Shown: positions 17,089-26,474 of the stretch, piece after piece
Layout of the letters: the number at the start of each line of letters is the position of its first letter
How positions within the stretch are numbered: position 1 is the stretch's first letter
Assembly (NCBI GenBank): GCA_963845675.1
Contig: CAWJSX010000001.1
Span: forward strand, 1,302,001 to 1,366,000
Origin: CAWJMD01 sp963845675
GTDB taxonomy: Bacteria; Actinomycetota; Actinomycetes; Actinomycetales; CAWJMD01
DNA length: 64,000 nucleotides
Direction of reading: 5' to 3'
Program-made: the position numbers and the translations under genes
Notes under the pieces: model-generated
Databases searched by the model: none
What the model was told of the DNA's origin: nothing
What the model saw: only the letters and a program-made list of their open reading frames with translations

Positions 17089-17748
17089 TCAGGCCAGGCG
17101 CAGGACGACGCCGTCGGCGGTCGCCACCAGGTGCACCGTGTCGAGCGTCGCGACGACCAGGTCGGCCTCGAGGTCGGCGGCCGGGGTCGTGGTGGTCACC
17201 GCGAGCGTGGCGCACCCGGCGGCGCGGGCCGAGCGCAGACCGCTGGGGGCGTCCTCCACCACGAGGCAGCGCGCCGGGTCGACGCCCAGACGGCAAGCGG
17301 CGAGGAGGTACGGGTCGGGGGCGGGCTTGCCGACGGCGACGTCGTCGACGGTCACGACCACGTCGGGCACGCGCAGGCGCGCCGCCGCGATGCGGGCGGC
17401 AGCGAGCGGCCGTGTGCACGAGGTGGCGATCGCGGACCGGCCGGTCGGCAGGGCCGCCAGCGCCCGCACGGCGCCGGGGAGCGCGACCACCCCGTCGATG
17501 TCGGCGAGCTCGAGCGCGTCGATGCGGCTCAAGGCGTCCTGGCGCCGGTGGTCCGGGAGCAGGGCCGTGACGATGCCGGCGGAGGGCACGCCGTGGAACC
17601 CGGCCAGCAGCTGCGGGTCGACCTGCTCCTCACGGGCCCAGCGAAGCCAGCTGCGCTCCACGGCGGTGGTCGAGTCGACGAGCGTGCCGTCGAGGTCGAA
17701 GAGCACCGCCTCGAAGGTCGTGGCCAGCGGTGCAGGGGTGTCGGTCAC
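17089..17748 (-). CDS. HAD-superfamily hydrolase (beta-phosphoglucomutase/phosphatase-like)
   Basis: A 219-residue HAD-IA protein: motif I 'VLFDLDGTLVDS' with both aspartates, motif II 'IATSCTR', motif III 'VGKPAPDPYLLAA' and motif IV 'CLVVEDAPSGLRSARAAG'. The cap is helical. It is likely a sugar-phosphate phosphatase or mutase; the cap sequence does not identify the substrate. Divergent from the GNAT gene with 62 bp between starts. Confidence 0.82.
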   Translation of the reverse strand: MTDTPAPLATTFEAVLFDLDGTLVDSTTAVERSWLRWAREEQVDPQLLAGFHGVPSAGIVTALLPDHRRQDALSRIDALELADIDGVVALPGAVRALAALPTGRSAIATSCTRPLAAARIAAARLRVPDVVVTVDDVAVGKPAPDPYLLAACRLGVDPARCLVVEDAPSGLRSARAAGCATLAVTTTTPAADLEADLVVATLDTVHLVATADGVVLRLA

Positions 17749-17798
17749 CGCGACAGGCTACGAGGCGGCTGCCCGGGTCCACCCGGCCCGGCTGCTGA

Positions 17799-17804
17799 CA
17801 GGAT
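17799..17804 (+). promoter_or_regulatory. -10-like hexamer (caggat) for the GNAT gene
   Basis: CAGGAT, six bases, then GTG 17811: the same spacing as the other leaderless-type starts, but with a weaker hexamer. Confidence 0.35.
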
Positions 17805-17810
17805 GGTCCC

Positions 17811-18365
17811 GTGGAGACCACCGACGTCCTGGGCGCGGCGACGGCCGACGCGTCGGTGCGTGCGGCGACGCCGGGCGACGTGGCACCCATCGGCGCCGTC
17901 CACGCCCGGTCGTGGCGCGCCACCTACGCCGACTCGCTGCCCGACGCCGTGCTGGCCGCGCTCGACCCCGACGGGCTGGCCGACTCGTGGCGCGGCGCCG
18001 TCACCGCTCCCCCGACGCCGCAGCACCGCGTGCTCGTGGCCTGCGCCGGGCCGACCGTCGTCGGGTTCGCCGCGGTGGAGCCGACCGGTGAGCTCGTCGC
18101 CCTCCTGGTGGACCCGACGCACCAGCGCCGGGGGCACGGGTCCCGCCTGCTCTCGGCCGCCGTCGACCACCTGCGCGAGACGGGCGCCGACGAGGTCAGC
18201 AGCTGGGCCGCCGTCACCGATCCCGCGCGGCGTGCGTTCTTCGCGTCGGCAGGGCTGGGCCCCGACGGGGCGTGGCGCGAGCTCGAGGTGCCCGGTGCCC
18301 TGGCCCCGTTGCGGGAGGTCCGGCTGGTCGCATCGCTGTCCGACCCGGTGTCCGCCCAACCATGA
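17811..18365 (+). CDS. GNAT-family N-acetyltransferase
   Basis: A 184-residue acetyltransferase. Seen: 'RAATPGDVAPIGAVHARSWR' at the start, a central 'ELVALLVDPTHQRRGHGSRLL', the acetyl-CoA-binding V-x-P-x-x-(R/Q)-G-x-G loop, and 'AFFASAGLGPDGAWRELEVP' at the end. The substrate is unknown. Its stop overlaps the azlC ATG (ATGA), so it may share a transcript with the azlCD permease. Confidence 0.8.
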   Translation: METTDVLGAATADASVRAATPGDVAPIGAVHARSWRATYADSLPDAVLAALDPDGLADSWRGAVTAPPTPQHRVLVACAGPTVVGFAAVEPTGELVALLVDPTHQRRGHGSRLLSAAVDHLRETGADEVSSWAAVTDPARRAFFASAGLGPDGAWRELEVPGALAPLREVRLVASLSDPVSAQP

Positions 18366-19074
18366 CGGCCGTGACCCTCACCCCGGCCACGCGGCAGGGA
18401 CTGTCGGTCGGACTCGCCACCGGCGCGTACGGGGTCTCCTTCGGCGCACTGTCGGTGGCGGCCGGGCTCACGGTCTGGCAGACGTGCGCCCTCAGCCTGC
18501 TGATGTTCACGGGCGGGTCGCAGTTCGCCTTCGTCGGCGTGATCGGCGCCGGCGGATGCCGGGGTGGCAGCCGCGGCGACCGCCACCATGCTCGGCGCCC
18601 GCAACGCGTTGTACAGCCTGCGCCTGGCCCCGCTCCTCCACCTGCCCCGGCCCTGCTCGACCTGCCGCCGCCCACGTCACGATCGACGAGTCCGCCGCCG
18701 TGGCGCTCGCCCAGGCGGACACCGCCGAGCGGCGCCGTGGCTTCTGGGTGACGGGCCTGTCGGTGTTCGTCTTCTGGAACCTGTCCACGCTCGCGGGTGC
18801 GCTGCTCGGGTCGTCGTTCGGCGATCCCCGGCAGTGGGGGCTCGACGGTGCTGCCGCGGCGGCGTTCGTCGCCCTCCTCTGGCCTCGGCTGCGTGAGCGG
18901 CAGGCGCCTGCCGTGGCCGGTGCCGCCGCAGTGGCCGCCGCGGTCCTCGTCCCCGTCGCCCCCGCAGGCGTCCCGGTGCTCGCGGCGGCGGTCGTCGCGC
19001 TCCTGGTCGCCGGCGTTCGACGACCCGGGAACGGCGCGGGCCACGACGAGCCGTCGCGGGCGGTGGCCACGTGA
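18362..19074 (+). CDS. azlC: AzlC-family branched-chain amino acid exporter subunit, two frame breaks
   Basis: AzlC and AzlD form a two-component exporter of branched-chain or related amino acids. Three frames joined give ~237 residues: 'GLATGAYGVSFGALSVAAGL' and 'FTGGSQFAFVGVIGAGG', then 'ATMLGARNALYSLRLAP', then 'TIDESAAVALAQA' and 'RRGFWVTGLSVFVFWNL', all typical of AzlC. The breaks lie near 18550-18566 and 18640-18685. Residue order is otherwise complete, so recent indels or sequencing errors are likely. The intact azlD next to it supports a functional pair in the real genome. Confidence 0.75.
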
Positions 19075-19382
19075 CGCTCTGGGCCTGGGTGCTCGTCGCG
19101 TCGGCGGCCTGCTTCGCCCTCAAGCTCGTCGGTCACCTGGTGCCGACGCACCTGCTGCAGAGACCGGCCGTCGCCCACCTCGCAGGCATGGTCACGGTCG
19201 GCCTGCTGTCGGCGCTCGTGGTGGTGCAGACGCTCGCAGAGGGGTCCTCCGTGGTCGTCGACGCCCGTCTCGCCGCCGTGGCCGTGGCCGTGGTCGCGCT
19301 GCTGCTGCGCGCACCCTTCATCGTGGTCGTGGCGCTCGGCGCCGCCACGGCCGCCGGGCTGCGCGCGCTGGGCTGGGGATGA
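19071..19382 (+). CDS. azlD: AzlD-family transport subunit
   Basis: A 103-residue membrane protein with four hydrophobic segments; 'SAACFALKLVGHLVP' and 'LSALVVVQTLAEG' are typical AzlD positions. GTG 19071 overlaps the azlC end by 4 bp, and its stop overlaps the ATG of the following acyltransferase gene, so four genes (GNAT-azlC-azlD-acyltransferase) are chained by overlapping stops and starts. Confidence 0.8.
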   Translation: MTLWAWVLVASAACFALKLVGHLVPTHLLQRPAVAHLAGMVTVGLLSALVVVQTLAEGSSVVVDARLAAVAVAVVALLLRAPFIVVVALGAATAAGLRALGWG

Positions 19383-20616
19383 GCGCCGAGCGGGCCGGGA
19401 CGCCGGCGAGCAGACGCCGACGCGGACCGACCGCATCATCGGGCTCGACGTGGCACGCGCCCTCGCCCTGTTCGGGATGATGGCCGTGCACATCGTCCCC
19501 GCCACCTCGCGACGAGCCGGCTCGTGGTCGACCCCCTGCACCTCGTCTTCGCCGGCCGCGCGTCGGCGTTGTTCGCCGTGCTCGCCGGCGTGGCGCTGGC
19601 CCTGGTCAGCGGACGCACCACCCCGCCCGTCGGCGCGGCGCTGACCTCCGCCCGCAGGGCGGTCCTGGGACGAGCCGGGGTCGTGCTCGTGATCGGCCTG
19701 ACGCTCGGCGTGCCTCAGGTCCGGGGTCGCGGTGATCCTCGTCAACTACGCGCTCCTGTTCGTCGCGGTGCTGCCGTGGCTGGGGTGCCGGTGGCGGGTG
19801 ACGGCGTGGTGGGGCGCCGCGTGGCTGGTCGTCTCCCCGTCGTCTCGCACGCCTGCGCGGGCTCGTCGACGCCGGGGCCCGGACCGGTGACGTCGTGGCT
19901 GTCGCTCGCCGATCCCGGCGAGCTGCTGGTCACGGTGGCGCTCACCGGCTACTACCCCGTCCTGACGTGGACGGGGTACCTGCTGGTGGGGCTCGCTGTC
20001 GGTCGAAGCCCTCTGCTGCGCCAGGCGACGCAGGGGTGGCGGGCCGGGTGACGCTGGCGGGACGTCGGGGCGTCGCTGGCAGCCGCCGCGAAGCTCGTCT
20101 CCACCGTCCTGCTCGGACCGCTGGGCGGCAGCGAGCAGCTCGAGATCCCGGCCGACTCACCGGTGGCGGGGACACCGCTCGACACGGTGCTGGTGACGAG
20201 CACCTTCGGCGTGACCCCGACGAGACCTGGTGGTGGCTCGCGACGAGCGGACCGCACCAGGGCACACCGTTCGATCTGGTCCACACGCGGGCACCGCGCT
20301 GACGGTGCTCGGCGTGTGCCTGGCCGTCGCCTGGTGGGCGGGCCGCGCGCGGTGGAGCGCCCTCGCGCTCACACCGCTGGCGGCGACCGGCTCCATGACG
20401 CTCACCCTCTACACCGGCCACGTGGTCGCCCTCGCCGACGACGCGCGCGTCAGCACCTCACGGCCCTCGACGTGGGTCACGCACGTGCTGGTCGCCCTGG
20501 CCGCGGCGACGTTGTGGCGAGCGGTGGCAACCGCACTCGGCGCCCGGGGACGGGGACCGCTCGAGGCGCTGGCCTCGTCGGCCGCAGACGCCGCGCGCAC
20601 CCCGTCGACGACCTAG
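19379..20616 (+). pseudogene. DUF418/heparan-alpha-glucosaminide-acetyltransferase-like membrane protein, at least six frame breaks
   Basis: Pieces in alternating frames line up as one ~400-residue polytopic protein: 'RIIGLDVARALALFGMMAVH' (~19436), 'LHLVFAGRASALFAVLAGVA' (~19530), 'VAVILVNYALLFVAVLPWLG' (~19727), 'LTGYYPVLTWTGYLLVGL' (~19945), 'DETWWWLATSGPHQGTPFDL' (~20220) and 'AATGSMTLTLYTGHVVAL' (~20375). The order is that of DUF1624/DUF418 membrane acyltransferases. The breaks cluster at short G/C runs. It is either a badly sequenced intact gene or a decayed one; the preserved sequence between breaks favours the first. Substrate unknown. Confidence 0.7.
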
Positions 20617-21050
20617 CGGCGCCGCAGGTCGGCCGCGTGACGCATGGCGGCCCGGCCCGACGCCGGTCACCGGCGGCGTCATAGGCGCAGGACAGGCGGA
20701 ACCAGCGGTCCCACTCGTCGGGTGCATGGTCGACCTCCGCGCGGTACCGCTCGAACGCGTCCTGCGCGGCCGCGCGCTCGATCCGTCCGGACGGCCTGCG
20801 CGGCAGGTCGTCCACCGGAAGCCCGCCCACGGTCTCGAGCTCACGCGCCATCGACTCGGTGACCTGACCGAACCTCAGCTCGCGCAGCGACGGCGCCGCC
20901 GACGAGCAGGGGCACGAGCAGCACGCCGAGGCCCAGCAGCACGCCCTGCCACTCGCCCGAGCTCAGCAGCGTCCAGGCGCGGATGCCGGCCACCACCAGG
21001 TACACCGCGCACAGCGCGCTGATGCCCAGCGCCAGCCACTTCGCCCTCAC
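20613..21050 (-). CDS. Small membrane protein with TPR-like C-terminus, two frame breaks
   Basis: Joined across frames, ~146 residues. Two transmembrane helices ('WLALGISALCAVYLVVAGIR' and 'GVLLGLGVLLVPLLVGGAV') come first. A second-frame link 'LRELRFGQVTESMAREL' follows, then 'DAFERYRAEVDHAPDEWDRW' and 'AYDAAGDRRRA' with 'AAMRHAADLRRR' in the third frame. The breaks are near 20885-20893 and 20655-20668. The layout (two helices, conserved Gly-Leu-Pro-Val-Asp-Asp-Leu, single TPR-like helix pair) is a widespread uncharacterised actinobacterial family, often near dapB. Its stop overlaps the convergent acyltransferase stop at a ctag. Confidence 0.6.
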
Positions 21051-21071
21051 GCGCGCGACCTCGGAGGCCGC

Positions 21072-21824
21072 TCACAGGTCGAGGTACTCGGCCAGGCCGA
21101 CCGTCAGGCCCGGACGGGACCCGACGGTGCGCACGCCCAGCAGCACGCCGGGCATGAACGACGACCGGTCGAACGAGTCGTGACGGATCACGAGCTGCTC
21201 GCCCGGGCCGCCGAAGAGGATCTCCTCGTGCGCGACGAGACCGCGCAGCCGGACGCTGTGCACGCGGACGCCGTCCACGAGCGCGCCGCGGGCACCGTCC
21301 AGCTCGGAGGTGGTCGCGTCGGGCGGGTCGGACAGACCGGCCTCGCGGCGGGCGCGCGCAACGACCTCGGCGGTGTGGCGGGCAGTGCCAGAGGGCGCGT
21401 CGACCTTGTCGGGGTGGTGGAGCTCGACGACCTCGACCGACTCGAAGTGACGGGCGGCCATCTGCGCGAACCGCATTGCGAGCACGGCACCGAGCGCGAA
21501 GTTGGGGGCGATCAGCACACCGACACCGGGTGCGTCCGCCAGCCGGCGACGGACGGTGTCGAGGCTCTCCTGCGTCCAGCCGGTGGTGCCCACGACAGCG
21601 TGCACGCCGTGGTCGACGCAGAAGGCGACGTTGCCGGGTGCGGCGGACGGCACGGACAGGTCGACGGCGACCTCGGCCCCCACGTCCACGATCTGCTGCA
21701 GGTCGTCGCCCGCGTCGACACGGGCCACCAGCTCCAGGTCGGACGCGGCCTCCACCGCGGCGCACGCGGCACTGCCCATCCTCCCGGCTGCACCGAGCAC
21801 GGCCACCCGCGTCGTCTCGCTCAT
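21072..21824 (-). CDS. dapB: 4-hydroxy-tetrahydrodipicolinate reductase
   Basis: Reduces hydroxytetrahydrodipicolinate in the diaminopimelate/lysine pathway. The 250-residue protein has 'VAVLGAAGRMGSAACAAV' (NAD(P) loop), 'VVGTTGWTQESLD', 'APNFALGAVLAMRF', the catalytic 'VELHHPDKVDAPSGTA' and 'HSVRLRGLVAHEEILFG'. ATG 21824 is chosen over the in-frame start at 21851 because it places the Rossmann motif normally and fits the TAGGGT hexamer upstream. It supplies DAP for wall and lysine synthesis, while the next upstream genes probably degrade lysine. Confidence 0.93.
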   Translation of the reverse strand: MSETTRVAVLGAAGRMGSAACAAVEAASDLELVARVDAGDDLQQIVDVGAEVAVDLSVPSAAPGNVAFCVDHGVHAVVGTTGWTQESLDTVRRRLADAPGVGVLIAPNFALGAVLAMRFAQMAARHFESVEVVELHHPDKVDAPSGTARHTAEVVARARREAGLSDPPDATTSELDGARGALVDGVRVHSVRLRGLVAHEEILFGGPGEQLVIRHDSFDRSSFMPGVLLGVRTVGSRPGLTVGLAEYLDL

Positions 21825-21832
21825 GCGGTTCA

Positions 21833-21838
21833 ACCCTA
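21833..21838 (-). promoter_or_regulatory. -10 hexamer (tagggt) for dapB
   Basis: On the minus strand TAGGGT lies eight bases before ATG 21824, between dapB and the stop of the aldehyde dehydrogenase gene. Confidence 0.4.
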
Positions 21839-21847
21839 GGTCCCACG

Positions 21848-23407
21848 TCACACCGAGAAGTCGACACCCTGGGCGAGCGGCAGGTCACCGGAGTAGTTCA
21901 CGGTCGTCGTCGCTCGCCGCATGTAGGCCTTCCACGCGTCACTGCCCGACTCGCGTCCGCCGCCGGTCTCCTTCTCGCCGCCGAACGCGCCGCCGATCTC
22001 GGCACCGGACGTCCCGATGTTGACGTTGGCGATGCCGCAGTCCGAGCCGTCCGCCGCCAGGAACCGCTCCGCCTCGGCCTGGTCGGCTGTGAAGATGGCG
22101 GACGAAAGACCCTGCGGCACGCCGTTGTTCGTCGCGATCGCGTCCGCGAGGTCCTCGTACTGCATCAGGTAGACGATCGGCGCGAACGTCTCGGTACGCA
22201 CCACGTCCGTCTGCGACGGCATGCGGACGACGGCGGGCTCGACGTAGTAGGCGTCCGCGGCCTCGTCTGCCAACCTGCGTCCCCCGCCGACGAGCACCGT
22301 CCCCCCGTCGGCGGTCGCACGCTCCAGAGCGTCCCCCATGGCCTCGAACGCCCTGCGGCCGACGAGCGGCCCGACGAGCGTCCCCTCGGCGAGCGGGTCT
22401 CCGATCGGGAGCCGATCGAAGGCGGAGACCAACCGGTCGGCGAGCGCGTCGACGACCGACGAGTGGGCGACCACGCGGCGCAGCGTGGTGCACCGCTGCC
22501 CCGCGGTGCCGGCCGCGGAGAACACGATGCCGCGGACGGCGAGGTCGAGGTCGGCGCTGGGCGCGACGACCGCGGCGTTGTTGCCGCCGAGCTCCAGCAG
22601 AGACCGACCGAACCGAGCGGCGACGCGAGGGCCGACCTCGCGTCCCATCCGGGTCGAGCCGGTGGCACTGACGAGCGCGACGGCGGGATGGTCGACGAGA
22701 GTCTCCCCGACCTCGCGCCCACCGAGCAGCACCTGGTTGAGGTGCGGTGGCGCGCCGACGTCGGCGGCCGCACGGGCGAAGAGCGCAGCGCAGGCCAGCG
22801 CCGTCAACGGCGTGGTCTCGGACGGCTTCCACACGACGGGGTCGCCGCACACGATGGCGAGCGGCCGCGTTCCAGCTCCACACGGCGACAGGGAAGTTGA
22901 ACGCCGTCACCACCCCGACGACCCCCAGCGGGTGCCAGGTCTCGGCGAGCCGGTGCCCGGGTCGCTCGGACGGCATCGTGCGCCCGTAGAGCTGCCGGGA
23001 GAGACCGACCGCGAAGTCGCAGACGTCGATCATCTCCTGGACCTCGCCGGCCGCCTCGGAGCGGATCTTGCCCGCCTCGAGGCTGACGAGGTCGGCGAGG
23101 TCGGTCTTGTGCTCGGTCAGCACCTCACCGAGCCGACGGACGAGCGCTCCCCGAACGGGGGCGGGGGTCGTCCGCCACACGTCGAAGGCGGCTCGTGCAC
23201 GGGCGACGGCGCCGTACGACGTCGGCCGGGGTCGCCCAGCGCAGTCGCGTGAGCTCGGTGCCGGTGAGCGGCGTGGTGGCCGGCACGTCCCCGGAGACCT
23301 GGGCGAGGTCGACGCCGCACCGGCGCAGCCGGTCGTGAGCCAGGTCGGCCAGCTCGTCGACCGGCCGGAAGCGTCCTGGTCGTCGTGGCGGTGCTCTGCT
23401 CGTTCAC
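21848..23407 (-). CDS. ALDH7-type aldehyde dehydrogenase (piperideine-6-carboxylate / aminoadipate-semialdehyde dehydrogenase), three frame breaks
   Basis: Joined, ~518 residues. Order seen: 'VDELADLAHDRLRRCGVD' (~23350), 'YGAVARARAAFDVWRTTPAP' (~23215), 'HPLGVVGVVTAFNFPVAVWS' (~22920), 'VVWKPSETTPLTALA', 'RSLLELGGNNAAVVAPSADL' with the general-base Glu, and 'AAGTAGQRCTTLRR' with the catalytic Cys. That last motif is characteristic of ALDH7/antiquitin enzymes, which oxidise 2-aminoadipate-6-semialdehyde. Breaks: near 23365, 23222 and 22861-22866. GTG 23407 overlaps the stop of the 2-oxoadipate enzyme by 4 bp, and the pairing supports a lysine-catabolic role. Confidence 0.8.
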
Positions 23408-24893
23408 GGGGACTCCGGTGCGCTCGTCGGGCGGTGGGTCGGCGGCCGTGGGGCCGCCCCGAGCGTACGCGCGACGTCGACCGGGTCGACGACGCCTCCG
23501 AGCCTCTCCAGGGCTGCCCGCAGGGTCGGGGAGCTCTGCGCGCGGTACAGGTCGTCCGGGTCGTGGACGGTGCGTCCCATCACGGCGGCGAGCCAGTCGA
23601 GGTCCCGGTGCGTGCCCTCGCGGGTGGAGTCGCCCGCGCTCGCGCCAGGTCGAGGTTCGACGCGAAGATGCCTGCGGCGGAGCGCGGCAGGAAGTCCTCG
23701 TACACGACCGGGTCGGCACGCAGCCATCCGGCGGAGAGCAGCGTCGCCGGGTCAGGCTGCTCCGCCCAGGAGGCGTCGTCCGCCCGCCGGCCCTCGGAGA
23801 CGGTCCACGTGAAGTAGCCCAGGCCAGCCGCGGCGAGCCCGGCCTCGGTGGACGGGAACCCCTGGGGCCACAGCGCCTGCGCGACCTGCTGCCGCGACGA
23901 CGTGCGCCCGTCCGCGGCGACCCGTCGGTCCACGTCCGCGCTCAGCCGGTCGTAGACCTCGCGCCCGGCCGGCGTCAGGGCGATGCCCCGGGCCTCGACC
24001 TCACCGAACCGCACACGCAGCGCGCCGGGCACCACGGTGCCGTCGGGCTCGCACATCATCCGCTGCTCGCTCAGCGCGCGGAACGAGGTCTGACGCAGGA
24101 GCACGTCCGGCCCGTCCCACGCCGGAGGCCCCTGGATCTCGTCGATCATGGTGATCCCGCGCGCCTGCATCCGCCGGTACAGATCGTCGATGTCGAGCAC
24201 GCGGGGCGTGAGGTGGTTGATGTGCGTGCTGCCGATCCCGCCGATGTCGGCGGCGACCGGCGAGACCTGCTCGAGCTCGGTGTACCAGGCGCGGTCGACC
24301 GGCTCGGGAGAGAGGGCGAACGCGGCCGTCGCCAGCTCGAGCAGGCGCTCCGCCTCGGGCTCGCGCAGGCCGTCATCCCCGGCCTCGGTCGCTCGGTCCG
24401 CGAGGGTGAGGAGCTCGGGTGGGAACAGCTCGCGCCGGTCCAGGAACCGCGTGAGCCTGCTCTGCAGGTCGCGGTCGAAGAATCGCTCGTCGTCGGTCGC
24501 GAGGACGGACGTGAACACTCGGAACGGGTTGAGCGCCAGCTCGTCCGGGTCGACCGGACGGAACGCGGTGGACACGACCGGCACCGGCGAGACGGGTGTG
24601 TCGCGCAGGTCATAGAAGCCCACGGGGTGCATGCCCATCGCAGCGAACACGCGGCCGACCTGCTCGAGCTCGCGCGCCGAGCCGACACGGATGGCACCGT
24701 GGCGCTCGGCCGTCACCCGGTCGCGTGACCCGAGCCGCTCGGCCCGCTCACCCCACCGGTCGAGCACGTCCCCGTTCACGGCGTGCGAGACCTCGACCAG
24801 CGTCGTGTAGGCCGGTACCTCCTGGCCGTACATGGCGGACAGCGATGCAGCGAAGCGGGCGCGCAGGCGCCACCGGGGGACGTGACGGACCAT
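23404..24893 (-). CDS. 2-oxoadipate dioxygenase/decarboxylase (HglS/YdcJ, DUF1338 family), one frame break
   Basis: Non-heme iron enzyme of the VOC-like HglS family, converting 2-oxoadipate to D-2-hydroxyglutarate in bacterial lysine breakdown. From ATG 24893 the first ~417 residues are in one frame: 'ARFAASLSAMYGQEVPAYTT', 'YDLRDTPVSPVPVVSTAFRP', the metal-site segment 'GSTHINHLTPRVLDID' and 'QTSFRALSE'. After a break near 23630-23645 the C-terminus continues ('DLDWLAAVMGRTVHDPDDLY'). Total ~496 residues, close to the family. It is the first gene of a two-gene unit with the ALDH7 enzyme. Confidence 0.82.
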
Positions 24894-24941
24894 GACCGCA
24901 CTGTGCCACGGCCCCCGCCTCCCAGCACGCAGTGCTGCCAT

Positions 24942-25085
24942 TCATCGGGCGTGGCACCGCCGCCCACGGAACGCCGTGTAGAGGCTGCGCTGGGTCAGAA
25001 TGACAACTGCGGCCATTGCGATGGCCTCCGCCTGCTGTCCGATCGGGGTTCGGTTGACCACTGCAACATCGGGGCTCATGCTCAT
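24942..25085 (-). CDS. Possible small protein (47 aa), unrecognised
   Basis: ATG 25085 has an 'aagaag' purine stretch 5 bases upstream. The product begins 'MSMSPDVAVVNRTPIGQQ', has a short hydrophobic patch 'AIAMAAVVILTQ' and a basic end. Its third codon positions are visibly less GC-rich than in neighbouring genes. It is 48 bp upstream of the 2-oxoadipate enzyme, so it could be a leader peptide, a remnant of a longer gene, or chance. Confidence 0.25.
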   Translation of the reverse strand: MSMSPDVAVVNRTPIGQQAEAIAMAAVVILTQRSLYTAFRGRRCHAR

Positions 25086-25108
25086 GCCAGCTTCTTGTGG
25101 TGGGAAGC

Positions 25109-25146
25109 GCGAGGCCCGCCCCCGGTGGTTCGGGGGCGGGCCTCGC
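25109..25146. terminator. Perfect 16-bp GC hairpin, terminator-like
   Basis: Arms gcgaggcccgcccccg and cgggggcgggcctcgc around a 6-nt loop. It sits 155 bp beyond the stop of the FAD oxidoreductase and 23 bp before the 47-codon frame. It most likely ends the rib/FAD-oxidase transcript; attenuation of the downstream operon is possible. The remaining region 25147-25300 holds a 10-bp repeated gaggcgtcaac-like motif (25163 and 25212) and no gene I can support. Confidence 0.6.
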
Positions 25147-25300
25147 TGGGTTTGCCAGACGTGAGGCGTCAACTGCTTGCTTGCGATGGCGCCGCGATGC
25201 GCCGCGCCAAGACAGGCGTCAACGAGAGCTGACCCCGACCCCACGCCTGAGCGACCTCGTCTTCCTGCTCTCTCTCGAGGGGTGGCCGACTCGAGCGCTT

Positions 25301-26474
25301 CTAAACGATGTTCAGCTCCGGCGCGTGCGACCCCACGCCGAAACGACGCACGTCCAGCGACGAGACGTCGACCACCGGTGGCCTGCCGAGGACCAGGTCG
25401 CGCATCACCTCCCCGACGGCCGGTCCCATCAGGAACCCGTGCCCGGAGAACCCGGTGGCGTACAGGAACCGCGACACGCGAGGGTCCTCCCCCACCAGAC
25501 CGTTGTGGTCGGGGGTCATCTCGTACAGGCCGGCCCAGCCGCCGGACAGCCCGACGTCGAGCAGACTCGGGGCGCGACGCTCCATGGCCGCGTGCAGCCA
25601 GCGGCAGCCACCTGTCGTCGCGTCGCGTGTCGAAGCCGGGCTCCTCGTCAGGGTCGGACATGCCGATCAGGAGGCCGGTCCCGTCGTTGTGGAAGTAGAA
25701 CGACGTCGAGAAGTCGATGGTCATCGGCAGGTCGGGCGGCAGGGGCTCCCGCCGTGGCCCGGCGGCCGTCGTGAGCACCTGGCGCCGCAGCGGCGTCACC
25801 GGCAGGTCGACCCCCGCCCAGGCGCCCACCTCGCGTGACCAGGCCCCCGCCGCGCAGACCACGGTCGAGGTCCGCACCGTCCCGCGGTCGGTGACGACCG
25901 CCCTCACCTCACCGCCGTCACTGCGGATACCGGTGACTGCGGATCCGGTCACGAGACGCGCTCCCAGCCGTCGGGCCGCGGTGGCGTACCCCAGCACCAC
26001 AGACTCCGGGGTGCAGTACCCGTCCGTCGGGGAGAACGCTGCCGCGATCAGGCCCTCCGTGCTGATCAACGGTGAGAGCCGCTGCGCCTCAGCAGGATCC
26101 ACCAGGCGGCTCGGCACCCCGAGAGCGTTCTGACGGGCGATCGCCTGCTCGAACCTCGCCACCGTCGCCGGATCGTCGAGCAGGAACAGGTAGCCCACCT
26201 GGTGCAGGTCGATCTCCTGGCCCGGCCGTTCGCCGAAGCGGCGGAACGCCTCCAGCCCACGCGCCCCCAGCTCCACGTTGACCGGGTCCGAGAACTGGGC
26301 CCGCACCCCACCGGCCGAGCGGCAGGTCGACCCGGCTCCGAGGGGACCCCGGTCGAGCAGCAGGACGTCCCGCACACCGGCCTCGGCCAGGTGGAAGGCC
26401 GTGCTGACGCCGATCACGCCGCCGCCGATGACGACGACGTCGGCCGACTCAGGGAGCTGGGGAGCGTGCGCCAT
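25301..26474 (-). CDS. FAD-dependent amine/amino-acid oxidase (DadA/sarcosine oxidase beta family), one frame break
   Basis: About 390 residues when joined. N-terminal Rossmann FAD site 'VVVIGGGVIGVSTAFHLAEAG' region, 'DRGPLGAGSTCRSAGGVRAQ', then 'VVCAAGAWSREVGAWAGVDL' and 'PVTPLRRQVLTTA', all typical of glycine/sarcosine/D-amino-acid oxidases. After a break near 25590-25602 the C-terminus follows: 'GGWAGLYEMTPDHNGLVGED' and 'YATGFSGHGFLMGPAVGE', the second FAD-contact block. It starts inside ribH (26-bp overlap), so it is transcribed with the riboflavin operon. The substrate is not identifiable; lysine or polyamine-derived amines are plausible from context. Confidence 0.8.
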
